NCBI GenBank assembly: GCA_025642065.1 | Contig: JAODUP010000417.1 | Coordinates: 90,001-154,000, forward strand | DNA from: Paralvinella palmiformis | Taxonomy: Eukaryota; Annelida; Polychaeta; Terebellida; Alvinellidae | Direction of reading: 5' to 3' | DNA length: 64,000 bases | Shown here: positions 11,630-23,149 of the stretch, one piece after another | Numbering within the stretch: position 1 is the stretch's first letter | Layout: each line of letters starts with the position of its first letter | Notes under the pieces: model-generated | Told to the model about the DNA's origin: nothing | The model's database searches: none | The model's input: only the letters and a program-made list of their open reading frames with translations | Translations under genes and position numbers: made by a program

Positions 11630-11870
11630 TGTGTTAGCGTACATTCTCTTTGTTATGAACAAACTGTAATGTTTGTTAACACGCTGAGGCTATATAAGGG
11701 CTTGAATTTTCACTTAGGTTAGAGAAGAACTTCGACGCCAGACCAGTCGGACGTGTATTGATACATGGTTCATATAGGTAGGATTTATTCAGTTATTCGA
11801 ACCCAGAATAAAGCTGAGGTCAGCATCTGAGGTGTCGAAATGTTTTATATACAGGTTTCTTTTGGACCAC
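11630..11870 (+). promoter_or_regulatory. Candidate LTR-type core promoter and poly(A) signal
   Basis: TATATAAG at 11691-11698 is followed at DPE spacing by GGACGT at 11749-11754, which fits RGWYVT; both point to a start near 11721-11722. AATAAA follows at 11807-11812, about 85 bp after that start. TATA, a short R-like segment and AATAAA in this order are what a solo LTR would show. Termini and target-site duplications are not evident, so this is a candidate only. Confidence 0.35.
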
Positions 11871-11884
11871 AGAAAATTACTGTT

Positions 11885-12290
11885 GAATGTAAACTGTGGT
11901 GTCAAAATAGTTTATGATGTGAATGTAGCAAGTCACCATTGAACCACACGCACGTGTTGTTTGCTGCGAGCTGTTGTATCAAATGGTATGTTTCTTACGT
12001 GCTTCCGCTTGTTGTACGTAGCCTGCATGTAGCCGCTTTCCTGTGGGCGTGACATATTTGTCGCGTACGAAAAGCGAATTAGCTGGTTCCCACAGGCTGA
12101 TGAGTAGACCAGACACATGCTTAGGTATACGCAAACATCTATCACTATGTGGAGCTATGGAACATTTTATTTTTAGATTAATGTATGTATAGTTGTATTT
12201 GTATTTAGATTTATGTAGGTAGGTCTCGAAGGATGTTTAGATATGTTGATGCTATGTGCCTGTTGCCTCTTTATATGTACCCTAAAACAC
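11885..12290 (+). mobile_element. Dispersed repeat family B, longest copy
   Basis: A non-coding repeat of about 400 bp. Its middle (about 12030-12130) matches 31265-31360, sharing CTGTGGG(C/T)GTG(A/G)CATATTTGTC and CAGGCTGATGAGTAG. Its 3' half (12107-12290) matches the reverse complement of 57868-58045 almost base for base. The 3' end runs into a (CA)n/(TA)n array, as in two other copies, which suggests a microsatellite-tailed non-autonomous element. Confidence 0.75.
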
Positions 12291-12334
12291 ACATATACAT
12301 ACACACAACCGCACGTATGCACGCACACATGTGC

Positions 12335-12381
<47 letters not shown>

Positions 12382-12487
12382 ATTTATATATATACACATA
12401 CACACACATACAAGCATACACACGCACACATATGCACACGCACACACACACATACACACACACATATACATACACACGTACACACAT
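12291..12487. repeat. (CA)n/(TA)n microsatellite
   Basis: Mixed CA, TA and CG-containing dinucleotide blocks at the 3' end of the family-B copy. Confidence 0.95.
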
Positions 12488-12489
12488 CT

Positions 12490-13130
12490 AAGCCAAACAA
12501 CATAAACGTACGTATATCCAGTACTATGCATATACAAAAATATATATAAGTAAACCTTAGAGATTCATCACATTTCGAGCTGCTAATCCCTGGTATGTGA
12601 TTTTTGTTCTTGACAAATGTGCTACGTTCTCAACTATGAATGATATATAGGTTACGTCAAGAAACCAAAATGCCAGACAGACAGTAACAATAGACATCGC
12701 ATCTCGAAGAAACCAGGCTGTGCCTGTAGTTCAGTAATAGGCCCATACGTGTACAATATAAATACCTTCATACTGCACTTTGCTGTGGCTGCAGGAAAAC
12801 ACCACAGATGCCCTTTTGGGCTCCAATCTGGGTTCAAATATCTCGAACTTTGCCGAAAGAGGTTATATCAGGTCCTACGTCGACCTATTAATGAGACAAC
12901 GGTGAAGAGCTCAGCCCTTTTATAAGTTATCGGCGGATCCTCTTACATAACAGCTGAAGCTGGAATCATGACACAATAAGTCCCCGTCCTTATATATAGA
13001 AAAAATCGTATAACTAAGCTAAAGATGTGTGTTGTACTGCACACCGGCTGTTACTGGACTATAGCGTGATGTAGCCTCAATCCTGAATAAATACAATCAT
13101 TTACTCAAACCTAACAACTGACCTTTTGTG
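12490..13130. other. Gene-free stretch with a partial family-C end
   Basis: No supported gene. The phrase TACTCAAACCTAACAACTGA near 13095-13115 resembles the start of family C, cut off by the microsatellite at 13139. Confidence 0.4.
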
Positions 13131-13138
13131 TGAGCATC

Positions 13139-13160
13139 TCTATCTCTCTCTCTCCCTCTC

Positions 13161-13223
<63 letters not shown>

Positions 13224-13225
13224 TA
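13139..13225. repeat. (TC)n-(TG)n-(AG)n compound microsatellite
   Basis: Three successive dinucleotide blocks. Confidence 0.95.
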
Positions 13226-13428
13226 GCCTTTGTGTGTGATTGTTTGTGTTAACCCGTGAGAGTATGTTTACGGTGTCATGTGTATGTTTGTTAGTGTGCC
13301 GGGCCTTATCTTTCATTTACGTATTTCCAATATACTACTCAGGACCACATATCACTACCACCTGACTTCTAATCTCGTCATGGGTATATCTGAAGGAAGT
13401 TTCATGTTTCACTTCGCTTCATTATTTA

Positions 13429-13490
13429 AGTTACCATGTGCACAAAAGTGGCCGTGAAACATATCGATGATCTCATCTACTCTCTTAAAT
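13429..13490 (+). mobile_element. SINE body fragment (same family as 37.95 and 41.28 kb)
   Basis: TTACCATGTGCACAAAAGTG followed by GCCGT matches the body of the SINE at 37960-38137 (reverse strand) and the copy at 41283-41400. The tRNA-like head is missing. Confidence 0.6.
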
Positions 13491-14599
13491 TTAATATATA
13501 CGTATGTATGTTTGGGTGCACCCGTGTTCAGGCAGTCTCAGCCACCAATGCAAGAATAATCACTATCATATTCATATTCTATATCTCATTACTGAAAGCT
13601 AAACTATAATGCTGTGATTATAAGCTATACACTCCTTATAATAAATATGTCATATGTTACGGAAATAAAGCAAATACTATGGCTTAGCTTGAGAAAAATA
13701 GCAATAACGCAAGTGTCATAATATCATTGCTAATACAAGGGGCTTATAATTCGAATGGAGAAAAGGGATACCTATATGAAAGATACTGTAAGCTGAAAAT
13801 ATGAAACAGATTGGAGTTTGTAATTTATATATAAATTGTTGTTGTAGGTAAGTAAATCGAACGACAATTTACTGAACATTTAAAACCACAAATTATGCCT
13901 TGACCTTGATTAAACAATACTCTTATATGCACAAGATTCCCTGATCGTGTGAGCATTCAGCAATGTCCGATTGTCTGATGCATGCTTTGATATAGTTTCA
14001 ATGATTTTTCGTCTAGATATCATAGTAAAGATAAACTTCGTTGATTTACATTTACTAACATGCTTGACGAATGAACCCAGTTACACCTACCATATTGTCG
14101 TGATATTGTAAAATTATACAACATTTGATTGAAGCATATCTTCTTTATTCAGAAATAGCGTTTGCACTTTCAATATCTATGTTATGTTCAATGATTTAAA
14201 ATAAAGAACATTATTCTAAAAACTTATGCTATTTTCATGTCATGCTATTTTGCAAAGAAAATTGGCCACCGCATTGATGATTAGTCATATATATCAACGA
14301 CATATATTAGATATGTCACTAATTATACTAAGTATTCACGACCACTACTGCATATTACTTCATTCATAATTCTATTCATTATTCTATCTATTATTATTAA
14401 AATATTATTATTATATTTATTTGTATATCAGGTACGCAATCTCGAAATCATTTCTAAAGGCGGGTCTAGGTTCATGAGTTTTAAAGAGTAACTGTTAAAC
14501 AATTTCAGATATGAATACGTTGCTGCAGCCAGAGTTCTGGCCAGTGGGTGTTTGTGTGAGGCGTTGTTACACGCCTAGACACAGAGATAATACATAAAA

Positions 14600-15444
14600 T
14601 TGGATTAGTCCTTACCAAATAATGCCTTGAAAAGTTGCTCATTTAATAGCAAAGGACACGGTCAGGATATGATTGAATACATGAAGAATTTATTGACTAT
14701 ATGTGACATATTGCTCTTGCAAGAACATTGTTTTTATTAACAAGATATTAAACTGCTTGTACATTTATTAGGTAATGTCCAAGTGTATGGAGTATCTGGT
14801 ATATGCGACAGTGAACTTCGTTCAAGTCGACCCTTTGCTGGTTGTGCTATTTTACTTAGGAATAGTCTGAAATGTTACTTCAGCCCTTTTCATATTAAAA
14901 ATAGGTGTCGTGGTGGCGTGTTGAAAACTATATAATGTTTCTATTTTACTTTTATATAGCTGTATGCCCTGTGATACAACATATGATTATGATAAATATG
15001 ACATTTTCCGAATATACTTAATGACATTAGTTGCATTTGTTGCATCTTAATACAGACTTATGAAGAGTCACTTCTCTCCTTACACAAACCTTGAATGTTT
15101 TTGTACAAAGTGAGCAACTGAAATGTTGTGATATGTCGGATAAAGCGCATGCAGTTTATACGTATGAAAATGTTGCAGCTTCAACTGAAATCATTTTATT
15201 GCTTCTTAAAAAGTTTCGAAATATCATAGATTATCGTTCTTTACATGATGGAAATAATCTGTCAGATCATGTTCCGATATTGCTTACCATTAGCCTTGCT
15301 GCAGAACATGACGAAAGTAATAATAGCCGTCAATCTCTAAAACGTGTTCAGTGGGACAAGGCAACTGCAGATAACATTGCACATTTTAGACATTTGCTTG
15401 ATGAATTTTGTGCTCAGCTTAAGTTAACACTTGATGCTTTATAG
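14600..15444 (+). pseudogene. LINE endonuclease domain (broken)
   Basis: Translated in pieces, the segment gives CDILLLQEHC near 14690-14730, then a VYGVSG phrase near 14783, then PFAGCAILLRNSLKCYF near 14831-14881. These match the conserved N-terminal endonuclease of CR1/Jockey-type LINEs (LLLQEHW and GGCAIL motifs). The longest intact piece, 15091-15444, carries the terminal SDHVPILLTI motif, whose His is catalytic in this family, followed by RVQWDKAT. In life the enzyme nicks target DNA to prime reverse transcription. Here several stops interrupt it, for example the TAA within what should be EHWL...QDIK. Confidence 0.8.
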
Positions 15445-15925
15445 TGCCAAGACACATCGTGTAAGATACATAGTAATGCATTGAATGCGTTATTTTAATA
15501 ATATTCTTGATGTATGCTTATTAGTATCAGATAGCTGTGTTCTTAGTACTAATTCCTGGTTCTATTTTTTGGGCATAGACTATGTGTTGACAATGGAAGA
15601 CCTAGTCAAGGTCATATAGCTGATATAAGGCGTCGAACACGAAATACTTATAAACGAATAGTGAAAATGCTCAAGCGAAATGAGAACAACGTATTGTCAA
15701 ATAAGATGCCTATATCACTTCAATCAAATAGTAAACGTTCTTTTTGGCAGGAGGTAAAACATATTAGCGGAAAAAGGTATGTCAGTGGTAAATAGTACGG
15801 ACCCAGTAAATGGAAGCGATCAGATTAGTAACTTATTTGCATGTAATTATAAAGTGTTATATATACCAAGGTATCATATGACTCCAGCCAAATGAAACAT
15901 CTTATTTCAAAGGTGGAGAATATGG
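15445..15925 (+). pseudogene. LINE linker between endonuclease and reverse transcriptase (broken)
   Basis: Frames here translate to GHIADIRRRTRNTYKRIVK and, further on, SFWQEVKHISGKR. These fit the basic linker and the FWKEV-type motif that precede the fingers domain in this LINE group. No long open frame survives. Confidence 0.6.
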
Positions 15926-17370
15926 TTGTATTCTCCTTTGTGTAATTATAACCATACCATTAATAGTAGTGATGTGAACAATGCTCTATTTAAATTGAAG
16001 GCGAGGAAAGCAGATGGCAAAAATAACCTAATGTCGGACGCTCTGATTAATAGTTCCCCTTCTATGGCTGTGCATATCTCTTTTTTATTCTCAGCAATGT
16101 TAAGACATGGTGTATCGCCGGATAATATGTCGTTGGCAACATTAATCCCTGTTCCCAAATCAACTAAGAGATGTTTAAACGATAGCATTAATCATAGCGC
16201 TATTGCTCTTAGTAGTGTATTAAATAAGTTACTGGATATAATAATAAGGGATAAAAGTGAATATGTTTTTCGTTCATCAGATTCCCAATTTGGTTTTAAA
16301 TCAGAACACTCGATACTACAATGTACATGTGTTGTGGAATACATTATTGAGTTTTATAATCGTAATGGTTCTCCTGTGTTTCTGGTTGTGCCCGATGTTT
16401 CTGAGGCATTTGAAAGGGTAGAATATTGTAAATTGTTTTAATTTCTCATTGATCGTAATATGTGTACCATGTTTTTAAGATTGTTTTTATATAGGTATAC
16501 TCATCAGAAATTGAGAGTGAAATAGAATGCTATTTATAGCGAACTGTGTGATGTAACAAATGATGTTAAACAGGGTGGCATATTGTCTCCTTTATTATTT
16601 TGTATATATATATATATTGGGTGTTCTTTGAACGCTTACGACTGGCTAATGTAGGCAGTCATATCGGAAATGTATATGTGGGTAATGTTGGTTATGCTGA
16701 CCATGTATGTCTCATGGTGCCTTCTTTCCATGTAGTTCATAAAATGTTGTCCGTCTATGTAAAATTTGGACAGGAATATAATGTCAAGTTTAATTCATCA
16801 AAAAAAGCCAAGTGACGGTATGCAGAAAGAACAATATTGTTGTCAATGATAACCTTACTTTGAATGGTGATATAATAAATATATATAATTCTGTCCAACA
16901 TCTTGGTCGGGATGTGAGTGATTCCGATTCTAATTGTAAAGCAATCAATAAAGCTATTGATGAAGTATACATGAGAACAAATTATATCATATCTAAGTTT
17001 GGTATTTCCAGTACCAATATTAGAAATTTCTCTTTCATACTTATTGTACAAGCTATTATGCCTCTCCACTGTGGAGTGTATCACACGAATATATTAATAA
17101 GTTTAATTGTGCTTGGAGAAAATGTGTTCGGCGTGTATGAAATTTGCCAGATCAAACACATTGTGTCTTCTTGAAGGATCTTTATGGGGATGAAAATATT
17201 GGTATCCAATTATTGAGAAGATTTGCTTCTTTTTGTTATTGTGCAATGTACAGTAAGAATCAAATTGTATCATCCCGTGCGAAGATTTATGAACATTCTA
17301 AGTCAATTGTTGCATCTAACAGAAAATATCTGCTTTATCAATTGAATAATAATGGAAGCATTTATTAACA
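15926..17370 (+). pseudogene. LINE reverse transcriptase and C-terminal region (broken)
   Basis: The longest piece, 15926-16441, is 171 codons. It contains KARKADGKNNLMSDALI, LIPVPKS, a degraded Y-R-P-I-A-L-S-S block (NHSAIALSS), FGFKSEHSILQC and the palm motif A region VPDVSEAFERVEYCKLF. The next piece has VKQGGILSPLLF (motif B) near 16570-16600. The catalytic Y-A-D-D box at 16693-16704 reads YADH, so a metal-binding Asp is lost. Pieces at 16812-17174 and 17144-17368 carry the thumb and C-terminal region. The enzyme would copy element RNA at the nicked target; here it is inactive through stops, frameshifts and the active-site change. Confidence 0.88.
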
Positions 17371-17651
17371 GTCAATGAGCAAATTAAAAGAGCAAGTTAA
17401 ACTCTGTAAATACCGTTGATAACGAAATTGTTATTGTATTCCATCAGCTATAAGTGAATTATGTCTTATAAGAGATGGGGTGTTGGATGCTGATTGGCCA
17501 ATGATGAACACCTGTGAGGTTTTAAATCTGTTGTGCGTTGCTTAGCAATATTAACTTTCATGTTCACTGTTTTGCACTATTATTTTATAATGTTTGCAGA
17601 TAAAAACCTTTATACACGTACATTGTACTATATAATAGTATGAATAAATGA

Positions 17652-17653
17652 TA

Positions 17654-17693
<40 letters not shown>

Positions 17694-17740
17694 GTTGTTG
17701 TTATTATTATTGTTTTTATTATTATTATTGATATTATTTT
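17652..17740. repeat. (TTA)n tail of the LINE
   Basis: A TTA array with short TTG interruptions follows directly after LINE 3' sequence, as expected for a microsatellite-tailed CR1-like element. Confidence 0.85.
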
Positions 17741-18655
17741 ATTGGGATCCCTGGTTGTTTTGGTTTTGATTAAGTCCTCGTGACTATAATCAAGTAGTGA
17801 CATAAACGACTTTTACGTTAGCGATGCATCTATAAACCGAACCCATTTTCCCGCCATTTACGTGTCCAGTTACATACTGCTTTTGTTTATTTAGCGAACA
17901 TAATGATGATTATATTGACGTTGATCGTTAGTATGAATGATGGCGGCAATAAAGGGATTGTACTTACTCATATGGGTGTTGATCGGACCTTTCCTTTCGC
18001 TTTATTCTTTATTTGCATGAATAAAATCCTTGTTTTTTTTTAAACGACCGTAACATGATAATAGGTAAACCTTCAATATAATATTTATCACAGTTAAAGA
18101 GTTAGCAATCTACAAGTACCAGGAAATCTATATCAGTGGAAGTATTATCCTGCTTAAGTGCTCTGAGTATTTCTATAACAGGGTTCTGATCTAAACAAAA
18201 CGTACGTAGATCAGTAACAACATTTAGAATTGTTCTGCAGTGAATCCATCGATCAATCAAAGTATCACTAATGCCTTAGTATTATCATCATGTATAGCTC
18301 TAAACTAACATCCATCATCCTCATTGCCTAATCCTTTCCTCGGATGGCGACAACAATTTCCGTATAACTCCATCTAACACTTCTGACCGTCTAATTTGCT
18401 ATTTCCAAGTTCCAACAATAAACAACCGGAACTATTATGTCAACTACAAGAGGTCCATGTATGCTAGATTTTAGTAAATCGTCTTTTAAATTCAAAGAAT
18501 AAACTTAAATGCTGATGAATTAGGTATAATCACACATCAAATTTAGATACACAATAATACAATATCATGATATTATCTCATTCTAAGAAAATCATCCAAA
18601 GTTTTCATATAGTTCTGGTATTAGGGTATTTAAATGGATCCACTTAATGTCCAAC
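17741..18655. other. Gene-free stretch
   Basis: Nothing supportable seen on either strand. Confidence 0.5.
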
Positions 18656-18660
18656 TGTCA

Positions 18661-18662
18661 TA

Positions 18663-18748
<86 letters not shown>
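18661..18748. repeat. (AT)n microsatellite
   Basis: AT alternation with one phase slip. Confidence 0.97.
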
Positions 18749-18750
<2 letters not shown>

Positions 18751-18774
18751 CTCATCATAATCGTAAAATCTCAT

Positions 18775-18800
18775 GATATATATATATAATTAACAATCAA

Positions 18801-18864
<64 letters not shown>
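18775..18864. repeat. (AT)n microsatellite
   Basis: Second AT block, separated from the first by about 26 bp of unique sequence, with a short interruption near 18790-18803. Confidence 0.96.
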
Positions 18865-18867
<3 letters not shown>

Positions 18868-18869
18868 AT

Positions 18870-21710
18870 TTGGAAAACTTTAAGCTGAATAATTACTTAT
18901 CAATTTTAAGAATAGTATTACCACAAATAATAATGTTCCAGCCATAACATATATCTGCCTCATATTGATGTGAATATTGAAAAACGTAACACAAGTAATA
19001 TCTCAACCTAGACTTCTAGCTGTATAGCTACCAACACTACTGTGACTAGTAATGTGCATTTTTCTGATCATAAGCATTCAGGTTCTTACACTATTATTAG
19101 TAGTACTATTATTACATTTATTAGCATACTTATAATGATGAACTAGTAGTTCAGGTAGTTCTATTATTATTCATTTTCTATGCTTGCTGTTGAAAACAGT
19201 TTTACTTACATATGTAATTATGGCTATCTACCAGTATCTTGTAATTCTTGATGTTGATCCAACTTTGATCGATTAATATGGAACAATATCCTTAAAATGG
19301 AATACCTATAGCATAGATATCAAAGCAAAATTACCAATGGAATCACCAATCATCAGCGCTTGTGGAATTAATTACCATCATCAGTAGAATGCTGATTAAT
19401 TAATTACATCAGGTGATGAGAAACTGAGTATTAGGAAACATTAAGCCCCTGGGTATGGAAGTGACATTGTAATAAGACTTGCTTTGATGAAACACCAATG
19501 CTCAAAACAACGTTACTGGGACATTATAGAGACGACTAATTAGCTAAATAAGTACTGATCTGATTAATACTAATTTGATTAATAAAGCTGTGAAGAATGT
19601 TGCTGATGTTGCCAATGGAATTATTATTATTATTACTATTAGTAGTATTATTAGTAGAACTACTATGATGTTTTTTTATCTAATCGTGTGTCGTTGTAGG
19701 AAGTACACTAAGTAATTAATATTAAGATCAAACAACTAACTATATCACGTGATATAACTACATACATTAAAGTTTAAATAATATCTCCAAATGTTTATTA
19801 TTATTTTAATATCTAATTAGGGCATGACTAATTGTGTCAGTGATTGGGTTTTAGCAGTTAGTACATTATATAAATGCTTTAATGTGACCTTAAAACATAT
19901 CTCACCTGATACTATATCTTAATATTTAAAATAATTTAATCATGCTTTTTATTCCGTGTGTACAAGTTCATATATTCACATTAAATTTGAATATTACTAT
20001 TTTACTAACAGTGGTGGTGCTTATGTGATTCGGTGAATGAGTGTATAAGAGAGTATGCTAGTAAACCTATGAAACGACGAATACATTTGCCACTGAGTCT
20101 GTGACTTACCAGACCAGTCAGTTAGTATGTTGTTCCACACTGCTGCTTGTTACACATTTAAGATATATCCTACTTGTTGCCTTTGTAGAGTAATCTGATT
20201 ATTAGATAACATCTAGTAAGCTAATTACATTCAACTCATCAACTATCTGACTAGTTAACCTTAATTTCAATGATCACTTTCTGATAAACAACATATCTAG
20301 AAGGTAACATCGTTCTCGGTATTATGCTTACGCATTTTAACCTAAGTGCTGAGGTGAATATCCTCTCTCACATATGCACATGTGAGTATTTCACTGAGTA
20401 TAGACTTTTAAATATTTCAGACTGGATATGCCAAATACATTAAACGTGTTGTTGCTAGATATAGTAAAGACATCAGCACGTCAGACAGTATTTGTATCGA
20501 TATTATGTTAGACGTGTGTGGCCCTAACACTAGTAGACCGTCACGCAATCCAAAAGTACGTGATAACTATTATAACTACATATGTCAAACGTGATTAGCA
20601 ATTATAATCAATGGCCTGAAAGATAACTTATCATAATATTATTGCCATTTCTCAATTGTTTTGTATTATTTCTAGTCGTAATATTTCAGGATGGGAATAT
20701 TGTTTGGTTCGAGTATGACATGTTTAATAGGAAACATAATTAATGACTTTCACGCCTATTCAATCAGCTTTCCAATATATTGTGAATGGCCCACCATATG
20801 CGATACATAAACATGACATAGATAAACAAATATTGAAGTCACTACACTACGAGCGTTTAGAATTTTAAGAAAGATGAACATTTTTTTATTAACCGCAAAT
20901 ATAACCTAATTGACATACATATATCACAACGTCAAAATGACTGTCATGAATTCCAGGTTATAAATAAAATAAGCCGCAAAAAAGCTTCCGAAAACAAAAT
21001 GATCCTATTTCTAAGTCAACCGTCAAAATACCCAATATTAGTGGTCCAATAATTCTATTTACGATACCATGTAGAAAATGTTTGCGTCAGGGTTGTGAAT
21101 TAATCTAAATAAGTCACGACTAGAGCATAAGACTACAACCGCCTAGATGATTGGTCCCAAGGTTATCATACATGCTAAATGTATTAGCTCCCATACTTAA
21201 GGAACATATTTAGTTAGATTTGTTTTGTATTTTGAATCCACCCTCGCTATCTTAGAAACTTTGCCTTTAATGAATTTTTTTCTGTAGACCTGAAGTATAT
21301 CGTTAATTTCCGAAGAAATACTACTATGTAGATGAAAATTGGAGTTAAAACATAACTGATTTATAATGCATTTACTTACCATTAACAATATCACTGAGGA
21401 GAGATAACATATAAAATGCATATAGCAGTTAATTTATTTATACAATAATTAAACTCTCTCACTTACATATATTAATATTTATTTACATTGAAGGAAGTGC
21501 ATTTGTATTTATGTTTTTTTCTTTCTACAATATTTGTCACGTACTATTTGATAAATTAAGTTCAGGATAAGATTTAACAAACCACAGCTAAAACTGAATA
21601 TACTGTCATTGAACTAAGCATATTTTCTAAAGTATATGTTACCTGTTTTCAATTTGAAGCATCCTGAATTATACATATATTCACATGTCCAGTTAATGCA
21701 ATTACTTATA
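18870..21710. other. Gene-free AT-rich stretch
   Basis: No supported gene, RNA gene or element. A short TTA/AGT array lies at about 19620-19662. The reverse-strand open frame at 21197-21421 shows no recognisable features. Confidence 0.5.
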
Positions 21711-21713
21711 ATC

Positions 21714-21715
<2 letters not shown>

Positions 21716-21782
<67 letters not shown>
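21716..21782. repeat. (AT)n microsatellite
   Basis: Pure AT alternation. Confidence 0.97.
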
Positions 21783-21785
<3 letters not shown>

Positions 21786-22915
21786 TCCTCCATATGGAAA
21801 TAAACGTTCCCCTGTTTCAAAGATAATTAGTTTCTTATATGCAAGAAGGTGACACAAAATGTCTGCCAGCATTGAATGTATATTTACCGTAGCATATAAT
21901 ATTAACGTATGCAATATAAGGAATATATTACGTTTTCAAAAGATTCATATAGATATCTATAAATAATGTACTTCTGGAAAAAAAATCCTTTTAGATAACA
22001 CAGTCTATATGATCAAACCTAATAGCTGGGTAGCTAGATATTGAAAACAGTGTGTTTGCTGGAATTCCGCTCCTTCCTATATGTATTACCGATTAACATA
22101 ATGCTGAATATAGAAATGACTAGTATCTAATTTTGTTGTATATAATTGTTGGATCACGCTGGAAATATCACTATCGCTGCAATCATTATCAAAGTCTAGC
22201 CACACGACTATCACCACTAGCAACATCGACCACAATAACACGATTAATTAAAAAGACCAGCAGGACTTACACTGCTGCTATACTCATTCTGCTACAGCCA
22301 TTTGTGTTACTGATACTAATACTACTTTCAGTGAAGCTTAATAGTATTTATGCTGCTGCTCCTTCTAATGTTACTTTTGTTACATATAGTAATATAAAAT
22401 ATCCACCACGTACGACAAATGCGTTGGGATTACCAATAGAGAATAATAATTAATTTAAAAAATATCAACAACCGCATTAGCGATACCAGCTGTATCAGTC
22501 TATCAGTTTATATAATTCCTAAGAATGATTAATATTTCGCTAATAAAGCCATTTTACCTAACATTATGAACACCAGCAACACCACTAGCTCATTTGTTTT
22601 CTTTTACTGCTACGTTTGCTTTGCATTTCTGTTATGTAATATAATATTCACCTATATCCCCAAATTTACGTATTCAGGTTTAGCTATCAATTTCTACCTT
22701 GGTAGAATATCAACATTTGAGACCTAATTAAATCGAGTGGTAATATCTCAAACAAAGAAAAGGAATTTCTCCAACATGTATATGTTATTATGCTAAGTGC
22801 AAAGCAGTTAGATCTTAACTTAGCCATTCAATTTTACATAATTAAGGAGGAAACTAGCTTCATCAATTACTACAAAGCATTAAGATAAATAAAATAAATT
22901 TACCCATATGACATT

Positions 22916-23149
<234 letters not shown>

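Larger units (their letters stand above)
14590..17655 (+). mobile_element. Decayed non-LTR retrotransposon (LINE, CR1/Jockey-like group)
   Basis: A LINE about 3 kb long in + orientation. It shows, in order, an apurinic-type endonuclease, a linker, reverse transcriptase, a C-terminal region and a (TTA)n tail beginning at about 17652. The order and spacing match an intact LINE ORF2, but stops and frameshifts break it into many pieces, so it cannot be active. The 5' end is indistinct (about 14590), and no ORF1 is recognised. Placement in the CR1/Jockey/L2 assemblage is from remembered motif style and is not resolved further. Confidence 0.85.

Noticed and set aside
11834..11856. CTGAGGTGTCGAAATG, resembling a minimal hammerhead core
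   Set aside because: The CTGATGA core is not intact and no pairing stems I or III are evident.
12090..12150. Hammerhead-ribozyme-like CTGATGAG core in family B (also at about 31324)
   Set aside because: The required GAAA core and matching stems are not found in a consistent position in both copies; the 57.9-kb copy lacks the motif. Chance or unrelated.
22133..22453. 106-codon forward frame with a hydrophobic stretch
   Set aside because: It starts at TTG, and the hydrophobic part coincides with a decayed ACT/CTA triplet repeat.
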